Below are positions 34,788 through 42,944 of a stretch of 64,000 nucleotides of DNA, one piece after another; the stretch's first letter is position 1, and each line of letters starts with the position of its first letter. Source of the DNA: Pelagihabitans sp947500445. GTDB lineage: Bacteria > Bacteroidota > Bacteroidia > Flavobacteriales > Flavobacteriaceae. The position numbers were made by a program, and so were the translations under genes. Under the pieces are notes generated by a model that saw only the letters and a program-made list of their open reading frames with translations, did not search any database and was not told where the DNA came from. The DNA lies in assembly GCF_050589625.1 (NCBI RefSeq), contig NZ_JBNGOP010000027.1, positions 11,169 to 75,168 of the forward strand. Reading direction: 5' to 3'.

Positions 34788-34817
34788 AAAAAGGGCAATT
34801 TATTGATTGCCCTTTTT
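34788..34817. terminator. Strong hairpin terminator
   Basis: AAAAAGGGCAAT (34788-34799) pairs perfectly with ATTGCCCTTTTT (34806-34817) around a six-base loop. On the minus strand it lies 33 bases after the stop of the small lipoprotein gene and ends in T. It also separates that gene from the membrane protein gene below. Confidence 0.85.
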
Positions 34818-34850
34818 AACTTTTTGCGTAAGAAGTATTTTTCTTAAAAT

Positions 34851-34994
34851 TTATTCTTTTTCTTGATCTGGAGTAACATACTCTCTTTCAATACCAGTTT
34901 CATATAGTTGCTCATCTTCAGCAGTAGAACTGGGCTCACAAGAAACAGCTAAAAGGGTCACACATGCCAAAAGGCCAAATACAAATTTTTTCAT
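34851..34994 (-). CDS. Tiny lipoprotein, 47 aa
   Basis: Reads MKKFVFGLLACVTLLAVSC followed by a short acidic tail 'EPSSTAEDEQLYETGIERE' and a stop, 47 residues in all. The lipobox 'AVSC' is clear. It is followed by a strong terminator, which supports real expression. I recall similar very short 'SCEP...DEQLYE' lipoproteins near tsaE and alanine dehydrogenase in other flavobacteria. Function unknown; too small for an enzyme, so possibly a partner or sensor peptide at the membrane. Confidence 0.7.
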   Translation of the reverse strand: MKKFVFGLLACVTLLAVSCEPSSTAEDEQLYETGIEREYVTPDQEKE

Positions 34995-35242
34995 CTTAAA
35001 CGGGGTTTTTAGTTAGAAATTTAATTATTGTTCTGGGATAAAAGTAGGAAATATACCTTGGCTACAAAGCGTAAAAACGTTAAAAAAGATGACTTTATCG
35101 ATAAAATCATGTATTTCATCGAATTTTAAGACAATTTTTGCGAAAATTACAATAAAGACTCGCGAAAAACGTTTCGCCGCTGGTTAAAAAAGCGTAGTTC
35201 TCGATAAAATCCGTTTATAGTTGAAAGCTGAAGCGTTTGCCT

Positions 35243-35659
35243 TCAAGGGTTTTTTAGTTGAAGACTCCGACTGAAATCTGGTTCCAATTCTAGAAAAATA
35301 TCGGTATGTTCCAATGGCAAAAGTCCGGTAATTTTTTCGGGCCATTCGATAAAGACCCAAACATTTTTTGCCAGATATTCTTCAAAACCGAGATCATAGG
35401 CCTCCATTTCATCTTCCAGGCGATAACAATCGAAGTGGTAGGCCAGAAGTTTCCCGTTGTTATGGTGGTATTCGTTTACGATGCCAAAAGTAGGGCTGTT
35501 CCCGCTATCTGAGGCACCAAGTACCATTAACAACGCTTTTACCAAAGTAGTTTTACCGACCCCCATAGGGCCATGCAGGCACAATACCTTGTGTTCTGCG
35601 TTTTTAATGATGTTTTTGGCGGTAGCATTTATCTCCGATTGTTTATAGATTATTTTCAT
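35243..35659 (-). CDS. tsaE: tRNA threonylcarbamoyladenosine biosynthesis ATPase
   Basis: A 138-residue P-loop protein with Walker A 'GPMGVGKTT' at 30-38, 'LGASDSGNSPTFGIVNEY', 'AYHFDCYRLEDEMEAYDLGFEEYL' in pieces, and 'WVFIEWPEKITGLLP'. TsaE acts with TsaB and TsaD to make t6A37 in ANN-decoding tRNAs. In flavobacteria I expect it directly downstream of porX; here it is separated from porX by ~7.3 kb of plus-strand membrane-protein genes. Confidence 0.95.
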   Translation of the reverse strand: MKIIYKQSEINATAKNIIKNAEHKVLCLHGPMGVGKTTLVKALLMVLGASDSGNSPTFGIVNEYHHNNGKLLAYHFDCYRLEDEMEAYDLGFEEYLAKNVWVFIEWPEKITGLLPLEHTDIFLELEPDFSRSLQLKNP

Positions 35660-35724
35660 CGTTTTGTAGGATTCATGTATGTAATCTGACCGATAATTGT
35701 TTTATTTATGCTTTTTTTGAAATC

Positions 35725-36810
35725 ATGGTCAAGGAAATAGGGGGAAATAGGTTTTCATTGGAGTTGCTTTTGGCAATTTGTCTCGTTCTTTTACCCTATA
35801 TCGTCTATTTACATACTTTTTTCGATACCGACTCCAATACTATCCACTTTCTAGGCTTCCACTTCAATCATCAATTTCATAGTAATAGCGTTTTCTTATG
35901 GTATGTTTTTAAAAAAGGCGTTCCAGTGGCATTATTAAGTCTTTGGTTTTTTAACTGTTGCTATTGGTGGCGAAAATACATACTAATTGCTTTATGTACA
36001 TACTTATTTTCATTCGCTAAGGTCTTTGTAATTGCTAGTGGATACGAAACCAGCTTTCATGCTGAATTTGTTTGGCCAGCTGTTTTAGGTTTGCTGTTTC
36101 TATTGGTCATTTTATTTATGGACAAAAAGGTATTAAGAAGTTCTAAAGGGCATCATTTCAAAAAGTACTATCTCACCGATAAGAAATTGTTGCGCACAAG
36201 ATTTGAAAGCTTTAAAACTTCTTTAGAGTCTTTGAAAAACAAAAAAAAGCAGATTGAAGCTAAGCCTTATTTATATCAAGTTTACTACAATAAGCTTTTG
36301 GTCGGTAGATATTTGTTCGGAGATCAATCCGGTAATAGGATAAATACGCCAAAAGTCGGGGCATTCGAACGTTTGGTGTGTATACTATTGCTGTTATTTC
36401 CTTTTTTTTACTTTTTACACGAATTGATACCGCCCGATGTATCCGAATATCAGGTTCTTATCTGGACCATTGATAACCATGGATTTATAGATGCTCAAGC
36501 TTACTTTTGGTACATGAGTCAAATATGGTGTTTTATGTTAGTGTTGATTATCTGGTATATCACTGAGCATCGATGGTGGAGGCATGCTATTTTATCACCT
36601 TTTGTTTTGGGAGCCTATCGTTTAACAGAAGCATATTTTACAAAAACTGGTTTTGTAGACGAACCTGAATATATTAAGGCTGTTCCCTTTATGATATCCA
36701 TTGTTACGGTTTTAGTATTACTTTCAAGGTTGGTACGTGTAAAATACCAAATTTTGGATATTCATGATTGGCTGGAAAACGAGCTGGAAGAACTTTTGAA
36801 AAACGCCTAA
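35725..36810 (+). CDS. WW-motif membrane protein, two modules (array member 2)
   Basis: A 361-residue protein, intact, with two copies of the ~130-residue four-helix module. Module A: 'LLPYIVYLHTFFDTDSNTIHF', signature 'WFFNCCYWWRKYIL', 'FVWPAVLGLLFLLVILFMD'. A ~75-residue charged linker with 'YLYQVYYNKLLVGRYLF' follows. Module B: 'LLFPFFYFLHELIPPDV', 'NHGFID', signature 'WYITEHRWWRHAIL', 'VDEPEYIKAVPF', and the end 'LSRLVRVKYQILDIHDWL' plus an acidic tail. No signal peptide. Family and function unknown to me. The 3' end is nearly identical in DNA to member 3, showing recent duplication. Confidence 0.8.
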   Translation: MVKEIGGNRFSLELLLAICLVLLPYIVYLHTFFDTDSNTIHFLGFHFNHQFHSNSVFLWYVFKKGVPVALLSLWFFNCCYWWRKYILIALCTYLFSFAKVFVIASGYETSFHAEFVWPAVLGLLFLLVILFMDKKVLRSSKGHHFKKYYLTDKKLLRTRFESFKTSLESLKNKKKQIEAKPYLYQVYYNKLLVGRYLFGDQSGNRINTPKVGAFERLVCILLLLFPFFYFLHELIPPDVSEYQVLIWTIDNHGFIDAQAYFWYMSQIWCFMLVLIIWYITEHRWWRHAILSPFVLGAYRLTEAYFTKTGFVDEPEYIKAVPFMISIVTVLVLLSRLVRVKYQILDIHDWLENELEELLKNA

Positions 36811-36883
36811 AAAACGGTAGAGAAATAGAGTTTACAGATTATTTACAAATGTCTAGTCGGCTAAAAGAACCGTATATGGGTTT
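36811..36883 (+). repeat. Duplicated intergenic tail, copy 1
   Basis: About 73 bases after member 2 (GGTAGAGAAATAGAG...ATATGGGTTT) align with 38197-38267 after member 3 (GGTAGATAAATAGGG...GTATGGGTTTT). The shared words include GTCGGCTA/GTCGGTTA and AAAAGAAC/ACAAGAAC. The duplicated unit therefore included non-coding DNA. Confidence 0.65.
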
Positions 36884-37081
36884 AAGTTAAAATTGCTTTA
36901 ATAAGTTTTAGAAACAGCAGGAAATAGCAACCATAAAAATGCTAATAAATTTTAGTACCATGTTGTTATTGAAATTCTTAAAGATGTTGGATGTATTCGT
37001 CCATCGCCTGATAAGACTGTTTAAGTTTTTAGCATAACGAATTAAGGGCTAAAAAAGTAGTTCTGTATTAGAATAAAAGAC

Positions 37082-38202
37082 ATGAACATCACAACATCAA
37101 AGAGAAGCGGCGTTTATGCCGTTGAAGTGTTTATCGCCTTACTTATCGTTTTTTTGCCCCATTCCCTTGCGTTACATCTATTGTTCGATGATAGCTCATC
37201 TTCGTTTTGGTTTATGGGTTTGAATATAAAGCATTCTTATGTAAATAATACGGCTTTTGTATGGCATAGTTTAAAAAAAGGCATTCCTTTGGCTTTGCTG
37301 TTAATCTGGTTTTTCCAATGCCGGTTTTGGTGGCGTAATTACCTTTTATTTACGATTTTTCCATACGTATTCTCTTTTGCCAAAATCTTTAGGACCGCCC
37401 TTTTGATAGAAACAAAATTAGTTGGGGAATACCTTTGGCCAGGGATTTTTGGTGTAGCGGTAGTGGTATTGATTTTTGTTTTTGATAAGTTTTTAAACGA
37501 AAAAAAACGAACAATTTTAAACGATAAGGTTTTTAAAAATCATTTTTTGATACAAAAAAAACCTTAGAAACATACCATACTGCCCTAGTCGATTCATTAG
37601 AAAAACTAAACATTAAAAAAGAAAAGTTGACGCCCAAAAAGTATTTAAGCCATTTGTATTACAAGAAAACAAGTGTGGGCAGCCAACTATTTCGGAAAGA
37701 TGTAAGTAGTGAATACCTGATCGGTCCAAAACCTTCAAGTAGTTTGGATCAAACAATTCGGTTGTTATTGTTCCTTATTCCTATCTTCTATTTTTCATAC
37801 GAAGTATTACCAAAAAACTTAAAGGAGTATCAATTTTTGTTTTGGACTATTCACGATCATGGTTTTAAAAACGTTTATGTTTTCGTATGGTATACCTCTC
37901 AGCTACTCTGTTTTCTAGGAGTTTTGCTGATATGGTTCCTTACAGAAACCAGATGGTGGCGGTATGCTATTCTATCTCCTTTTGTTTTAGTGGTATATCG
38001 GTTATGGGAAGTTTTTTTTAATACTTCCTCAAGCGTGGTTGATGAATCAGAATATTTAAGAGCGGCTCCCTTTGTGTTATTCATCTTATTAATTTTAATT
38101 TTACTTTCAAGATTGGTACGTGTAAAATACCAAATTTTGGACATTCATGATTGGCTGGAAAACGAGATGGAAGAACTTTTGAATAGTACTCAAAAAAGGT
38201 AG
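37082..38202 (+). pseudogene. WW-motif membrane protein, two modules, frame broken at A8 (array member 3)
   Basis: The first frame (37082-37567) encodes module A ('LLFDDSSSSFWFMGLNIKHSY', signature 'WFFQCRFWWRNYLL'); the second, in frame -1, encodes the linker 'YLSHLYYKKTSVGSQLF' and module B (signature 'WFLTETRWWRYAIL', 'DESEYLRAAPF', 'LSRLVRVKYQILDIHDWL'). The break is at eight A (37554-37561); nine A would give a continuous ~373-residue protein that aligns with member 2. In the zero frame the run reads CAA AAA AAA, an A_AAA_AAA slippery heptamer, and a -1 shift there restores the protein exactly. Total length 1,121 bases, one short. Real lesion, sequencing error, phase variation or programmed shift cannot be separated here. 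Confidence 0.7.
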
Positions 38203-38267
38203 ATAAATAGGGCTTTTGGGTTATTTATACACTGTCGAGTCGGTTACAAGAACGATGTATGGGTTTT
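38197..38267 (+). repeat. Duplicated intergenic tail, copy 2
   Basis: Partner of the stretch at 36811-36883. Here the first bases (GGTAG) overlap the stop codon of member 3. After it, 38268-38528 is about 260 bases of AT-rich DNA in which I see no gene. Confidence 0.6.
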
Positions 38268-38528
38268 CCAAATAGCCCATTCGATAAATACAAACAAATA
38301 GAACAAAAGGTTGTCCGAAATCATAGGGTCTCTGTTTTGGCCATTTGAAATGATATAAAAGGTATACTTCAACAATAACTTAGATTAAATTCCTTTGCCA
38401 GTGGCACCATTAAAAGCAAAAAATAAAGAATATCAAAAAACCGTAGAGGAACGCGTTAAAACTGATTCCGAGTAAATGTATTAACAAGTTTCAAAAATGA
38501 TTTCTTTAAAATACCGGAATCATGTTAA

Positions 38529-39799
38529 ATGAGAAACAAAGGAACTGCTGATCAAAATGAAATGACGAAAAATAGTTTGCACCGTTTGTTCTGGAAAAAA
38601 AAATTCCAGTTGGACTTCTTTGTCTTAATAATGATCGTGTCATTCCCATTACTGCCCTATTTCCACGTTTTTGTGGATAGTGGGTCATCAAGTTTGAATA
38701 TTTTCGGATTCTCATACGAACACAATTATATTAGTTCTCAGAATTTTGTGTGGCAGGTGGTTGTCAAGCTTGTTGCACTTGGTTTGTGCATAATTTGGTT
38801 CATAACCAACTTTCATTGGTGGAATTGGTTTTTAGTAATTCCTCTGGCTTTCTATATTGACTCTTTGGTGAGAAGAACCTTTTATTATTCCGATATTATA
38901 GAAAATAATCTAGCTGTCTTTTCTTTCACCGTGGCATCCATTACGCTTTGTTTTCTGGTTTGGATAAAATTGAGGTTTAAAAAATACTTTCAGGATGGAA
39001 TTTTATTTAAACCGGGCAACCTTATAATCCAAAAAAAAGCAGGTATACCGCCTTCTTCATTTTTGTTTAAAACAAAACCTGCGGAATTAGATTTACTTGG
39101 GACAAAGGACTATTTAAGGCATCTTTATTTTAATAAGGGCATTCTTAAAAAGAAGAAAATGGAAGTGGTGGTACGCCGTACGCCCCCAGCTTTTCGATAC
39201 GTTGATATAATTGTAATCATTTCGATTGTTTCCGTACCATTCGTTTACTATTCTTTTTTGGTAATTGAAAGCGGTATAACGGTCTACAGTTTTGGTCCTT
39301 TTCTTTTTGGTAGTAACGGGTTTCCGGATTTCGCTACTTTTTACTGGATGTGTGTTTCCAAAATAACCATTTTTGTACCAATGGCCGTTTGGTTCGTTAC
39401 TTGCCAACACTGGTGGAAGTACGCAATACTTTCTCCTATTATGACATACTTTTTTCAGCTTCGGGAACTTTTTTAAATAGTTCTACAAAAGCTGATGAGA
39501 TTGAGATTTTACAGGCACTCCCCGGTTTACTGATTTTAACGGCACTCTTAATAGGGCTTTCAAAATATATTGGATATCAGTCATTGGTAATGTACCTATA
39601 TCAAAAAGTTTGTTTGGAGATTGAATATGTACTTTCCGAAGTTGCGAGAAATCCCTTGGATAAAACATCAAGGAACACTTTAGAGGAAATCAAGGTGTCT
39701 AAAAAAAATACCAAGTCAACAAAAGAAGGGGTTTTACACCTTTTAGAACTTCGGGAGCAGTTGTTAATTGCGCTTGAGCGTCATAAGAAAAGTATGTAG
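38529..39799 (+). pseudogene. WW-motif membrane protein, two modules, frame broken at T6 (array member 4)
   Basis: The first frame (38529-39476) covers module A (signature 'WFITNFHWWNWFLV'), a Lys-rich linker 'YLRHLYFNKGILKKKK' and most of module B ('SNGFPDFATFYWM', signature 'WFVTCQHWWKYAIL'). It stops at TTT TAA. The downstream frame continues 'NSSTKADEIEILQALPGLL' and a last membrane segment, then a ~60-residue Lys/Glu-rich helical tail. One extra T in the six-T run (39469-39474) would join them as 'ELFLNSSTKADE', matching 'EVFFNSKATKVDE' of member 5. Most diverged of the array; its module B resembles the single-module member 1. Confidence 0.68.
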
Positions 39800-40022
39800 C
39801 CGATACTTTATACTTTTTCTAAAAAACAGATTAGCCGTAATTCCGTTTTTTAGAATCGAAATAATACTTTTTTGGGCGTAATGAAGGATTGCTTGATTAC
39901 TACGGTGAAAACTAGAAATGATTCTCGTTTATCAGCTTCTTTTCGCCCTAACATCGATTTTTTTCTCCGATTCATAAGCTCATTTGAGCTAGTGTCCCTA
40001 ATTATCGTTTTCTTTGCCGCCT

Positions 40023-41192
40023 ATGCCATTGCAAGCTAAGACATACAAGTGGGGTAAGGTGTTTTACCGCGAACTCGCCTTGGCGCTGTCCCTCGTCCTG
40101 CTCCCGCATTTGTTATTGGTACATACTTTTTTTTCGCGTGATACGGCCACCATTTATCTTTTTGGTTTGGAGTTCTCCCATTTTTATAAAAGTAATTTGG
40201 TTTTGGTTTGGTTCATACTAAAGTCGGCAATTGTTTTTACAATACTTTTACTTTGGTTTTTCCATTGCAGGTTTTGGTGGCGCAATTTTCTGTTGGCTGC
40301 TAGTTTTCCCTTTTCCTATTGGTTTGCAAGATCCTGTATCATTTCGGTTTTCCAAGAAAGGGGGGGTACCATGGTTTACTTTTGGCCCGGTTTATTGGGA
40401 TTGGCTATGATTTTTTTGGTTTACGGAATTGACCAAATAAGACAAAAGCACGCTGCTAAACGTTTCAATTATTTTTTCTTTAAAAGGCAGCATGTATTCT
40501 ACAATAAAGATTTAGACCGTTACTACGGGCAGCTAAGTGCCTCTATGGAAACGCTTAAGATGAAAAAAGTCGGTTTGAACGACAAAACGTACCTTTATCA
40601 GCTATATCATAAAAAACGACATGTAGGCCGACAACTGTTTCTACGCGAACCGGATTCGATAGAAAAATATAAGAGCAAATTAGACTATGGGATTTGTGCA
40701 TTTCTTTTGTGCCTGCCATTTTTGGCTTTCCAGTATATCATTTTACCGAATGATGTCAAAGAATACCAGCTTGCCAATTGGTTAATTAAGAGTTATGGTT
40801 TTCCTTCTCTCAGAAGCTTAGGCTGGTATTTTTCACATACATTTAGTAGCCTACTTGTCTGTTTTATATGGTATATCAGTGAACGGAGGTGGTGGCGTTA
40901 TGCCCTTTTATCTCCGATTGTTTTAGAAGCGTACCGCTTGTGGGAAGTCTTCTTCAATTCTAAAGCAACAAAAGTCGATGAAGTGGAATATATTAGCGCC
41001 GCCCCATGGATTCTATTGGTAGTTGCCCTGTTGTATGCGGTATCCCGTTTGATCCGGGTAAAATATCGGATATTGGATGTTTACGAAGATCTGGAAACCG
41101 AAATGGAAGCGGTATTGAATCAAATGAGCGCTTCCGAATCGCTAAAGGGTAGTTCACAGACTTCAAAGAACAGCGAATCGGATAGTTTATAA
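40023..41192 (+). CDS. WW-motif membrane protein, two modules (array member 5)
   Basis: 389 residues from the ATG at 40023 (a TTG nine bases earlier is in frame). Intact. Module A: 'LVLLPHLLLVHTFFSRDTATI', signature 'WFFHCRFWWRNFLL', 'YFWPGLLGLAMIFLVYGID'; linker 'YLYQLYHKKRHVGRQLFLRE'; module B: 'LPNDVKEYQLANWLIKSYGF', signature 'WYISERRWWRYALL', 'VDEVEYISAAPW', 'VSRLIRVKYRILDVYEDLETEMEAVL' split, and a Ser-rich tail. About eight membrane segments, cytosolic basic linker. Function unknown. It is less AT-rich than members 2-4, closer to the surrounding core genes. Confidence 0.8.
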   Translation: MPLQAKTYKWGKVFYRELALALSLVLLPHLLLVHTFFSRDTATIYLFGLEFSHFYKSNLVLVWFILKSAIVFTILLLWFFHCRFWWRNFLLAASFPFSYWFARSCIISVFQERGGTMVYFWPGLLGLAMIFLVYGIDQIRQKHAAKRFNYFFFKRQHVFYNKDLDRYYGQLSASMETLKMKKVGLNDKTYLYQLYHKKRHVGRQLFLREPDSIEKYKSKLDYGICAFLLCLPFLAFQYIILPNDVKEYQLANWLIKSYGFPSLRSLGWYFSHTFSSLLVCFIWYISERRWWRYALLSPIVLEAYRLWEVFFNSKATKVDEVEYISAAPWILLVVALLYAVSRLIRVKYRILDVYEDLETEMEAVLNQMSASESLKGSSQTSKNSESDSL

Positions 41193-41337
41193 ATTAATTG
41201 GAAATGCGTTTATTGAAGAAATTATATGGTATAACATCCAATATTGGTAAAAAAAATCAATCCGTAGAATACTATATTTTATGGATGACGAAGAATATAC
41301 CAATGAAAAATGATAGTCTATTAATAAGCAATAGCCT

Positions 41338-41718
41338 TTATTTTTGACCTCCGCGTTTTTCAATTTCAGCGGCAACTTCCTTTAAGAGGCGCTGTAATTC
41401 TTCTTCTTGCCTTTCCTTGATTTTTAGTTCGATCAATTGTTCTATTTCTATTTGCTCCGATCGGGGCAAATCATCAAAATCTAGGATAAGTTCTTCCTCA
41501 GTTTTTAGCATTTCTCCCTCCCCCGTAATGAGCCACACCAAGTTTAGTTGCGGATAAATCTTGACAATGTTCTCGATAACGTCGCTGCCGATAGACGCAT
41601 TGTTCTTTCTCATGCGTAGTGTGTACCCATTACTTGCCCCGATAGATAAATCGAACTGCCTGGCACTCAAACCGGCATGGGTAATAAACTGCATAAGTCG
41701 ATCAATAGTTTTTAACAT
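41338..41718 (-). CDS. XRE-type helix-turn-helix regulator
   Basis: A 126-residue protein: N-terminal HTH (~5-60, 'FITHAGLSARQFDLSIGASNGYTLRMRKNN') read in pieces, then 'IYPQLNLVWLITGEGEML', the same module ending as the regulator at 25.9 kb. The C-terminal ~50 residues are a Glu/Leu/Lys-rich helix ('IEQLIELKIKERQEEELQRL'), a likely coiled coil for oligomerisation. It converges on array member 5 and has a TAG-N8-CTA palindrome 14 bases before its start codon. Confidence 0.8.
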   Translation of the reverse strand: MLKTIDRLMQFITHAGLSARQFDLSIGASNGYTLRMRKNNASIGSDVIENIVKIYPQLNLVWLITGEGEMLKTEEELILDFDDLPRSEQIEIEQLIELKIKERQEEELQRLLKEVAAEIEKRGGQK

Positions 41719-41728
41719 AATTACTTCG

Positions 41729-41748
41729 ATGTAGAAAATAAACTACAT
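41729..41748 (-). promoter_or_regulatory. Candidate operator of the XRE gene
   Basis: ATGTAG-AAAATAAA-CTACAT, six-base arms, 11 bases upstream of the XRE start codon. The inner TAG-N8-CTA pattern recurs twice in the same gap. Confidence 0.45.
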
Positions 41749-42008
41749 GTTAAAGGCAAAACTTTGTTAAATATACAACAATGTGGGCACTTTTCGGAAA
41801 ACTTTTTTGTTGAATTACAGCGGTAAACATGCTATACAATAATCGGATTCCTAATTCTTATTTCAGGGATTATATGGATTGGACAATGGTAACTGCAAAA
41901 ATCCATGATGTCCTTGCCGCTATCATAACTAAGGACCAGGCGTCATTCTTTTATTTAATATGGTATTTCCGTGCGGTAGCTTGTATGTAGTACAAAAAGA
42001 ACATAATA

Positions 42009-42052
42009 TAGTATTTTTTCTAAACAAATTTGTAAGTATAGAAAATATTCTA
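42009..42052 (+). promoter_or_regulatory. Pair of TAG-N8-CTA sites upstream of the small HTH gene
   Basis: TAG-TATTTTTT-CTA (42009-42022) and TATAGAA-AATA-TTCTATA (42035-42054 region; TAG at 42039, CTA at 42050), centres 30 bases apart. They share spacing with the site at 41732-41745, so all may be bound by the XRE regulator. Confidence 0.4.
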
Positions 42053-42160
42053 TATCATTGATTTGTCAATTAGTGATTACCAAAAAAACAATTAGCCTAA
42101 AAAAATAAAAAGGGAATTGTTACTTGAGGGTAAGATACCGTATAACGAAATTTCAATTAT

Positions 42161-42436
42161 TTGAATTCTTTAAAAAACATAGAACGATTACAAAGATTGC
42201 ATGCGCTGATTCAAAAGGAAGTGACCGGCACTCCAAAGGAACTTGCACTCGTTTTAAAGATAAGTGAACGGTTGGTGTACACTTTAGTTGACCAACTCAA
42301 AGATTTTAATGCGATTATTCGATATGATAGAAGTCGTAAAACATATTACTACGTTGATTTTTTTCAGTTTGAAGTGCGTATCTCAGTTTCCATAAAAAAT
42401 CATGACAACGAAAACTGCATCCGTTCCATTACCTAA
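42161..42436 (+). CDS. Small helix-turn-helix protein
   Basis: A 91-residue protein starting at TTG (42161); an in-frame stop lies a few codons upstream and no ATG exists before the conserved start, so TTG is the best choice. 'IERLQRLHALIQKEVTGTPKELALVLKISERLVYTL' in pieces is a DeoR-like winged HTH, followed by 'FNAIIRYDRSRKTYYYVDFFQFEV', a wing-like beta segment. Small proteins with a 'TGTPKE.A..L.IS' core are common in Bacteroidota near variable loci. It may regulate the small membrane protein 55 bases downstream. Confidence 0.65.
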   Translation: MNSLKNIERLQRLHALIQKEVTGTPKELALVLKISERLVYTLVDQLKDFNAIIRYDRSRKTYYYVDFFQFEVRISVSIKNHDNENCIRSIT

Positions 42437-42491
42437 ATTGCTCTGGAAGCGGTATCAATACAATATTCAATAAAACTATATTTTTTTAGAC

Positions 42492-42689
42492 ATGAGCTTC
42501 AAAATTTTTATCGGTCTTTTCATAGTTTTTGTTATCGGGGCCCTATTTCGGAATAATAGAGTAGCCTTTAATTTTAATGATACTTATTTGGTCATCAATG
42601 TGTTGGATGCCGCGATATTGGTGGTGCTTATAAGTGGAGCTTTGGTAGGGTTGAAGCAACTTTTCCATGTTTTTATGGCGTACGGATAA
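42492..42689 (+). CDS. Small two-helix membrane protein, 65 aa
   Basis: 'MSFKIFIGLFIVFVIGALF' is one membrane segment, and 'VLDAAILVVLISGALVGL' a second, separated by 'RNNRVAFNFNDTYLVIN'. No lipobox or cleavage site. Not recognised. Co-directional with the small HTH gene. Size and topology are compatible with a small channel, holin-like or toxin-like peptide, but nothing proves this. Followed by ~255 AT-rich bases containing a GCTTTTCA...TGAAAAGC hairpin and no further gene. Confidence 0.45.
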   Translation: MSFKIFIGLFIVFVIGALFRNNRVAFNFNDTYLVINVLDAAILVVLISGALVGLKQLFHVFMAYG

Positions 42690-42944
42690 CGTATGAAACC
42701 AGGTAAATTTTTTACTTGAAACCTAAAAACCAGGCTTTTCAGCAGTTATGAAACTATTTTTGAAAAGCATAACGCCACCACGCTTACCAAAAAGCGAGCC
42801 AATGGCAAAAACTTTATCAACACAACTAAAAAAATATTCAAAAAACATTTCCTAGTCCTCCTCCAATCTCAACAAATAAAAACACGGTAATGCTTAAATT
42901 TTTAGAGATGAAAATTCGAGTCTTGTGCTTCGGTTTGGAGAAAA

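Larger units (their letters stand above)
41719..42160. other. 442-base divergent regulatory gap
   Basis: AT-rich region between the divergent XRE gene and a small HTH gene. It contains three TAG-N8-CTA sites (41732-41745, 42009-42022, 42039-42052), plus TTGTT-N8-AACAA near 41764-41781. No convincing reading frame. Likely holds promoters in both directions. Confidence 0.5.

Noticed and set aside
39881..40039. A 52-codon reading frame overlapping the start of array member 5
   Set aside because: It has no conserved features that I recognise and overlaps the start of an intact gene in another frame; kept out of the feature list.
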